Below are positions 6,074-9,485 of a stretch of DNA of 9,485 nucleotides, in pieces. Position numbers and translations under genes: made by a program. Within the stretch, counting starts at the first letter, position 1. Each line of letters opens with the position of its first letter. The notes beneath the pieces are model-generated. The model searched no databases and was not told the DNA's origin. It was given only the letters and a program-made list of their open reading frames with translations. Origin of the DNA: Candidatus Poseidoniales archaeon (lineage in GTDB: Archaea; Thermoplasmatota; Poseidoniia; Poseidoniales; Thalassarchaeaceae); NCBI GenBank assembly GCA_028821815.1, contig JAPKEY010000049.1:1-9485 (forward strand), given 5' to 3'.

Positions 6074-7327
6074 TCATGATTGGTAACAGATAACGTAACC
6101 GTCTCCAGTTTCGGTGATGAAGCCTTGAGTTGTGTTTGGTTCTAAATCAAATTTCTTCATTTCCCGATCGATTGCAGATTGTAATTTTGGTTGTATATCA
6201 GGGTCGAGTTGGTATCGTAATTTCAGACTTGAGAGCCCCGCTGCATTTGCGGACACTGCGAGTTTGCCAAGTGTTTCAAATGATACATCTGATGCAGTGC
6301 TAACGACACACCCGGTAATCTGCACGAAATCAATCACCATCCTGTCATCTGAAATCGGTTCCGCACTGATGAAAGTGGGACGTCTGCCGGTGAGATTAAT
6401 CCAACTAGAAAATCCATCTTTGACTGCGATTTGTCGCCAAGATTCTGCCAACCCACTGGATACCAAACTAGGGTCAACAATGGTCAGATGTTGGCCCACC
6501 TCAACTGAATGCTCTTCGCGCACCGACACCTCTTGTACCCCGGTCAGCAAACTGACTTCCCCCGTCTTTGATAGACGCATCAAGCGATTTGGTTGTGAAT
6601 CAGCAGCAGGGCCGATCCAAAGTGACAGTCGATCGATACGACCTCGGCCTTGAGTCATCCATTGCCATGTTTTCTTTACATCACCCCAAATTGAGGAAAC
6701 GATATCTTCTATCTGCATCCGTTGTGTATCTGACAGCCGAGGGGATAAATCCAGAATCAGTGCGGGTTCTCTTGAAAGAAATGGTGCCCATGATGCTAGA
6801 AGGTGGTCGAGTCGTGGTTGCATTTCTTCGAGTGTGTGCTGTTGGGCGTCTTGTGGCCTACCTGGATCTATGTGTAACAACGCGATTGTAGGTGTTGCAC
6901 CAATGTTCTGATGATAAGTTTGCAGAATCGATTCTGCGGCTGTTCCATCGCCCCACAGAATACGGCTGGAATCACCCCAAGCATCCTTGGCCCATGCTGC
7001 ACATCGTTCGAGATTGATTGCGGCGAGGGGTGCGACTGCACCTGACAACTCAACCCCCAACCCTGGTCGATTCAGGACGGTACAAAGAGCCGCGAGTTGA
7101 GTGGCACTACCACAGGCTGGATCTAGTATAATTCCTTGTGGTATTTCAGAAGATTGAAGAAGATTTGCGCGTGCCATTGCAACCGACCATGGGGTGGCCA
7201 AACGGCGCATTTCATCTGTGGTATGGAGAGCTGGACCTTGTATTTCCTCACGCGCGGGCGCGCTAGAATCGGCATAAACCCGCGCTTTGTCGTCCGGTAC
7301 CATCACCACCGGTTTGATGTCCGCCAT
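6074..7327 (-). CDS. class I SAM-dependent methyltransferase with THUMP-like C-terminal domain
   Basis: A 417-residue protein counted from ATG 7327. The central part is a Rossmann methyltransferase: motif I ILDPACGSATQLAAL (67-81) for SAM binding, an acidic residue ending the next strand (GLGVELS, about 90-96), a GDG at about 126-128, and HIDPGRP (152-158) at the motif IV position, comparable to the DPAR/DPPR of RNA or nucleic-acid methyltransferases. The C-terminal part has TIVDPSLVSSGL (282-293), resembling the EPDPAVIRAGL element of proteins with the THUMP-like domain, which suggests RNA as substrate. The target is unknown. The longest frame starts with a TTG at 7366, only six bases after the FKBP gene stop. 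ATG 7327 is preferred, but neither has a good ribosome-binding site. It lies directly upstream of the ribosomal operon, so a translation-related role is plausible but unproven. Confidence 0.65.
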   Translation of the reverse strand: MADIKPVVMVPDDKARVYADSSAPAREEIQGPALHTTDEMRRLATPWSVAMARANLLQSSEIPQGIILDPACGSATQLAALCTVLNRPGLGVELSGAVAPLAAINLERCAAWAKDAWGDSSRILWGDGTAAESILQTYHQNIGATPTIALLHIDPGRPQDAQQHTLEEMQPRLDHLLASWAPFLSREPALILDLSPRLSDTQRMQIEDIVSSIWGDVKKTWQWMTQGRGRIDRLSLWIGPAADSQPNRLMRLSKTGEVSLLTGVQEVSVREEHSVEVGQHLTIVDPSLVSSGLAESWRQIAVKDGFSSWINLTGRRPTFISAEPISDDRMVIDFVQITGCVVSTASDVSFETLGKLAVSANAAGLSSLKLRYQLDPDIQPKLQSAIDREMKKFDLEPNTTQGFITETGDGYVICYQS

Positions 7328-7372
7328 GTTGCCAGCATGCGGTTGGTATGCAAGTTCCTTTCGCAAGTGACT

Positions 7373-8344
7373 TCAGATGAGTAATTGCTCTAATTTCAAA
7401 TCAAATAAGAGCCATGTATCTTGAAGTTCATGGCCTTCACTATTACCATATGCTAAATCAGGAGGGAGTAGAATTTGATGGTCGGTCCCTTGCATAGTAA
7501 GTGACTCCTGCATATCAGCATCTAATCCAACAAGACCCCATCCAAATCCTTCAATGTAGCAAATCCAGGGAACTGGGGGTTCAGTGTTGCACATCGGGTC
7601 TTCACCGGCTGTGGCAGGAAGGGTTCCATCATCCAATACTTCATTTGTATCTGCATCCCGAACTTCATAGGCAACGTTCATCCTTTCCCCCCTTGCATGG
7701 CGGTCCCGATCTGAACCATCAGAAAACATATCCACATCTAAACTGACTTTGGCGGAAGGTAAGGAAACATGGACGATTTCAATGGTAAATTCAACATCTT
7801 CGACCAAAGTCTCGAGGCGGAGCGGTATGATGATTGCATCACCTGCAGCAATTGAAGTTACAGCACTCTGCCCATCACCGTCAATCGAAATTGCGGCATG
7901 GTTGACTTCGATTGAAAGAGGGAGGGCGCGCTCATCATCGACATTGTGGATGGCCAGATGTGCATAATCTCCGACGCCTTGATGTTCCCAAACACATTCC
8001 AATTCACCCGGGAACCAAAAAATATCGTCTTGATCGGCAAGATTTGATGGCCAAGACCAATCGCCGTTACGGGCATCACAGCCATCGAAGAGGAGGGTGG
8101 CCTCCCATGTCCATCGACCATCAACCTGAATATCATCCTCGGCAACTGCGGCGAAAGCGCCTTCGAATTGATCAAGGAATGAACTGGCTGCAAAACCGAG
8201 CCAAATTGCAGATAATAGTAACATCGCTATGGTACCAAAACTTGCAAGGATGGATATCCGTGGCACCGCCATCTCATTGAGGCCAAGTGGCACGACAGGA
8301 TGTTCTTCCGCCGCAGGTCGATCAGAGATCCAAGAACCGCTCAC
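7373..8344 (-). CDS. membrane-anchored protein with C-terminal FKBP-type peptidyl-prolyl isomerase domain
   Basis: A 323-residue protein with one strong membrane segment (about 30-56, ILASFGTIAMLLLSAIWLGF), an acidic outward-facing region (about 60-210) of no recognised family, and a C-terminal FKBP-like domain (about 218-323). FKBP features are the strand RMNVAYEVRDADTNEVLDDG (221-240), a Gly-rich segment FGWGLVGLDADMQ (267-279), LPPDLAYG (293-300) with the active-site-type tyrosine Y299, H305, and the closing strand WLLFDLKLEQL. Cysteines C89, C117, C252 and C262 could form disulfides outside the cell. A prolyl isomerase or chaperone role at the cell surface is inferred; it may have lost activity, since the first loop is replaced by a Pro/Cys-rich insert (about 243-265). 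GTG 8344 starts the longest frame; ATG 8272, just before the membrane segment, is an alternative. The very acidic surface part is typical of exported archaeal proteins. Confidence 0.65.
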   Translation of the reverse strand: MSGSWISDRPAAEEHPVVPLGLNEMAVPRISILASFGTIAMLLLSAIWLGFAASSFLDQFEGAFAAVAEDDIQVDGRWTWEATLLFDGCDARNGDWSWPSNLADQDDIFWFPGELECVWEHQGVGDYAHLAIHNVDDERALPLSIEVNHAAISIDGDGQSAVTSIAAGDAIIIPLRLETLVEDVEFTIEIVHVSLPSAKVSLDVDMFSDGSDRDRHARGERMNVAYEVRDADTNEVLDDGTLPATAGEDPMCNTEPPVPWICYIEGFGWGLVGLDADMQESLTMQGTDHQILLPPDLAYGNSEGHELQDTWLLFDLKLEQLLI

Positions 8345-8382
8345 GGGCCTGCCTATATCGTCGACCTGCTTGAACGTTCGCC

Positions 8383-8401
8383 CGTCCCTCTAAGAGGGAC
8401 G
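8383..8401 (-). repeat. perfect 8-bp hairpin between the membrane protein and FKBP genes
   Basis: CGTCCCTC (8383-8390), loop TAA, GAGGGACG (8394-8401). It lies five bases after the stop of the membrane protein gene (8407-8409) on the minus strand and about 40 bases before the FKBP start. There is no T-run, so termination is doubtful. Its AGAGGGAC arm is also found in the hairpin at 1368-1385. Confidence 0.55.
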
Positions 8402-8406
8402 AATTC

Positions 8407-9485
8407 TCAATCTTGAGCCAACTGCATATCGTGCCGGGTACCCAACCATGCGACAATTCCGAGTTCAATGCCAAGTGCAACAAGCATGAGTAGCAACATC
8501 TCTGGCTCAAGGATTTGATCCTGTAGAATCAACAATGCAAGGCACAAAGCCAAGATGAGATCCAAGGCTCCCATAACACGCATACCGCGACGGAGTTGGA
8601 GTATGCCACCGACCCATGTGACCAATGATAGCGCCAATACACTAACAACCAACCACGGTGACCAACCAGCGACCGCAAAGACACCTGCTGGAAGGATAAT
8701 GTGAGCATTCCATAGCCAAGCAGTTGTCCATTTGGGCATCTTCGCAAAGATAGTGTAAACCTGAGTCACTAACATTACAACGCCGGTAGCAAAAATTGTC
8801 CATTGTAATACAGTTTGATAGTCATCTCCTTCGGTCCATGCAAGGAATGCAAATAATCCACCCAAGATTGCGTAAACAGAAAGAGCAACACCTGCCGGTT
8901 GCTTCCAATTGAAAGAACGCTTCATACAAAGAATTCCAGCCATTATGCCGGCTGGGCCAGCAGATATCATGACTATCATGAGGGCAAAACTACCGCGACC
9001 TGCGGCACCCCTGTGGTCGGGCATATCATTGGAGCGACGGAATGCCTCAATCCATTCCCATACCAAAACTAAGCCGAACAGTGTGAATTCATGGAACAAC
9101 CAAGGCAATTGCCAATCGATTAGCCCGTGTGAACCATCGAGCAGGTTGACGGTAAATGGGAAAGGTACTGCATTGAATAGTAAGGCTCCACAGAGACGTG
9201 ACAGTAACAACATCATGACGATGCCCTCAACTGCACTCGGAATCCTCCAAGGAAGATCTTCGCGTCCATATAAGGAGATGAGTGCAAGGCCGAGAAGCCC
9301 AAAGGTGAGTACCAGCAAATCGAGTTGATTGTATAGACTACCCAGGGGTCCGAAATGACCGACGAGATAGATTAGTGCCAATGATCCCATGGTCACGAAA
9401 AATGGCATCTCGACACCATTGATATCAGGCAATCGAAGTTGGTGAACCTTGGCGCGTTGACGAGAGACCCATGTCAGTGACAGAG
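8407..9485 (-). CDS. multi-pass integral membrane protein, 5' end beyond the window
   Basis: No family recognised. From the TTG at 9432 the protein is 341 residues with about eleven hydrophobic membrane segments (near 10-28, 38-56, 67-87, 110-129, 148-169, 179-198, 208-230, 240-257, 260-280, 286-305 and 311-331) and short loops; the C-terminus is short. The reading frame stays open upstream of 9432 to the window edge (…LSLTWVSRQRAKVHQL), with no ribosome-binding site at 9432, so the true start is probably outside and the visible part is the C-terminal portion of a larger protein. Charged loops such as EAFRRSNDMPDHRG (130-142) do not show a catalytic or transporter motif. It precedes the FKBP-domain gene on the same strand, with a hairpin in the 62-base gap. 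Confidence 0.7.
   Translation of the reverse strand, partial: LSLTWVSRQRAKVHQLRLPDINGVEMPFFVTMGSLALIYLVGHFGPLGSLYNQLDLLVLTFGLLGLALISLYGREDLPWRIPSAVEGIVMMLLLSRLCGALLFNAVPFPFTVNLLDGSHGLIDWQLPWLFHEFTLFGLVLVWEWIEAFRRSNDMPDHRGAAGRGSFALMIVMISAGPAGIMAGILCMKRSFNWKQPAGVALSVYAILGGLFAFLAWTEGDDYQTVLQWTIFATGVVMLVTQVYTIFAKMPKWTTAWLWNAHIILPAGVFAVAGWSPWLVVSVLALSLVTWVGGILQLRRGMRVMGALDLILALCLALLILQDQILEPEMLLLMLVALGIELGIVAWLGTRHDMQLAQD

Noticed and set aside
6132..6653. 173-codon plus-strand frame opposite the methyltransferase
   Set aside because: Shadow of the minus-strand gene; no recognisable domain.
8350..8359. CGATATAGGC on the minus strand as a TATA box for the FKBP gene
   Set aside because: It ends only a few bases before the GTG start, too close for a normal archaeal promoter of that start.
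1..9485. CRISPR array, tRNA, insertion sequence or phage cassette
   Set aside because: No regularly spaced direct repeats, no cloverleaf with a T-loop GTTCRANYC block in the gaps, and no transposase, integrase or phage protein were seen.

Overview
The window looks like a chromosomal segment of a mesophilic archaeon, most likely a marine Thermoplasmatota (Marine Group II / Poseidoniales-like). The evidence is a uS13-uS4-uS11-RNA polymerase subunit D cluster in archaeal order, an archaeal-type leucyl-tRNA synthetase C-terminus, an archaeal pantoate kinase, strong GGAGGTGA ribosome-binding sites and moderate GC. The lineage is inferred from protein flavour and cannot be proved from the sequence alone.

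Left third, plus strand: the C-terminal half of leucyl-tRNA synthetase enters from the left edge. It is followed, with a stop codon embedded in the next ribosome-binding site, by a small DCC-family (DUF393) thiol-disulfide oxidoreductase-like protein. After a hairpin comes a 371-residue basic protein that I recognise as a TPD / CDIN1 (C15orf41)-type PD-(D/E)XK nuclease, an archaeal relative of the human codanin-1 partner. This is the most interesting gene in the window. The three genes are packed as one operon.

Middle, minus strand: transcription runs right to left from a probable promoter at about 6,000-6,060 through rps13, rps4, rps11, rpoD and then a pantoate kinase of coenzyme A synthesis. 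The pantoate kinase meets the plus-strand nuclease gene tail to tail with a 14-bp overlap. The operon therefore couples small-subunit assembly proteins and an RNA polymerase assembly subunit to a cofactor gene, instead of the usual rpl18e-rpl13-rps9 continuation.

Right third, also minus strand: a multi-pass membrane protein running off the right edge, a membrane-anchored protein with a C-terminal FKBP-type prolyl isomerase domain, and a class I SAM-dependent methyltransferase with a THUMP-like C-terminal part, all upstream of the ribosomal operon.

Four of the six non-trivial intergenic gaps carry a short perfect stem-loop at, or a few bases after, the upstream stop codon. No tRNA, rRNA, CRISPR array, insertion sequence or phage gene is visible. 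Apart from the 116-base gap at 5,958-6,073 there is no sizeable gene-free stretch.
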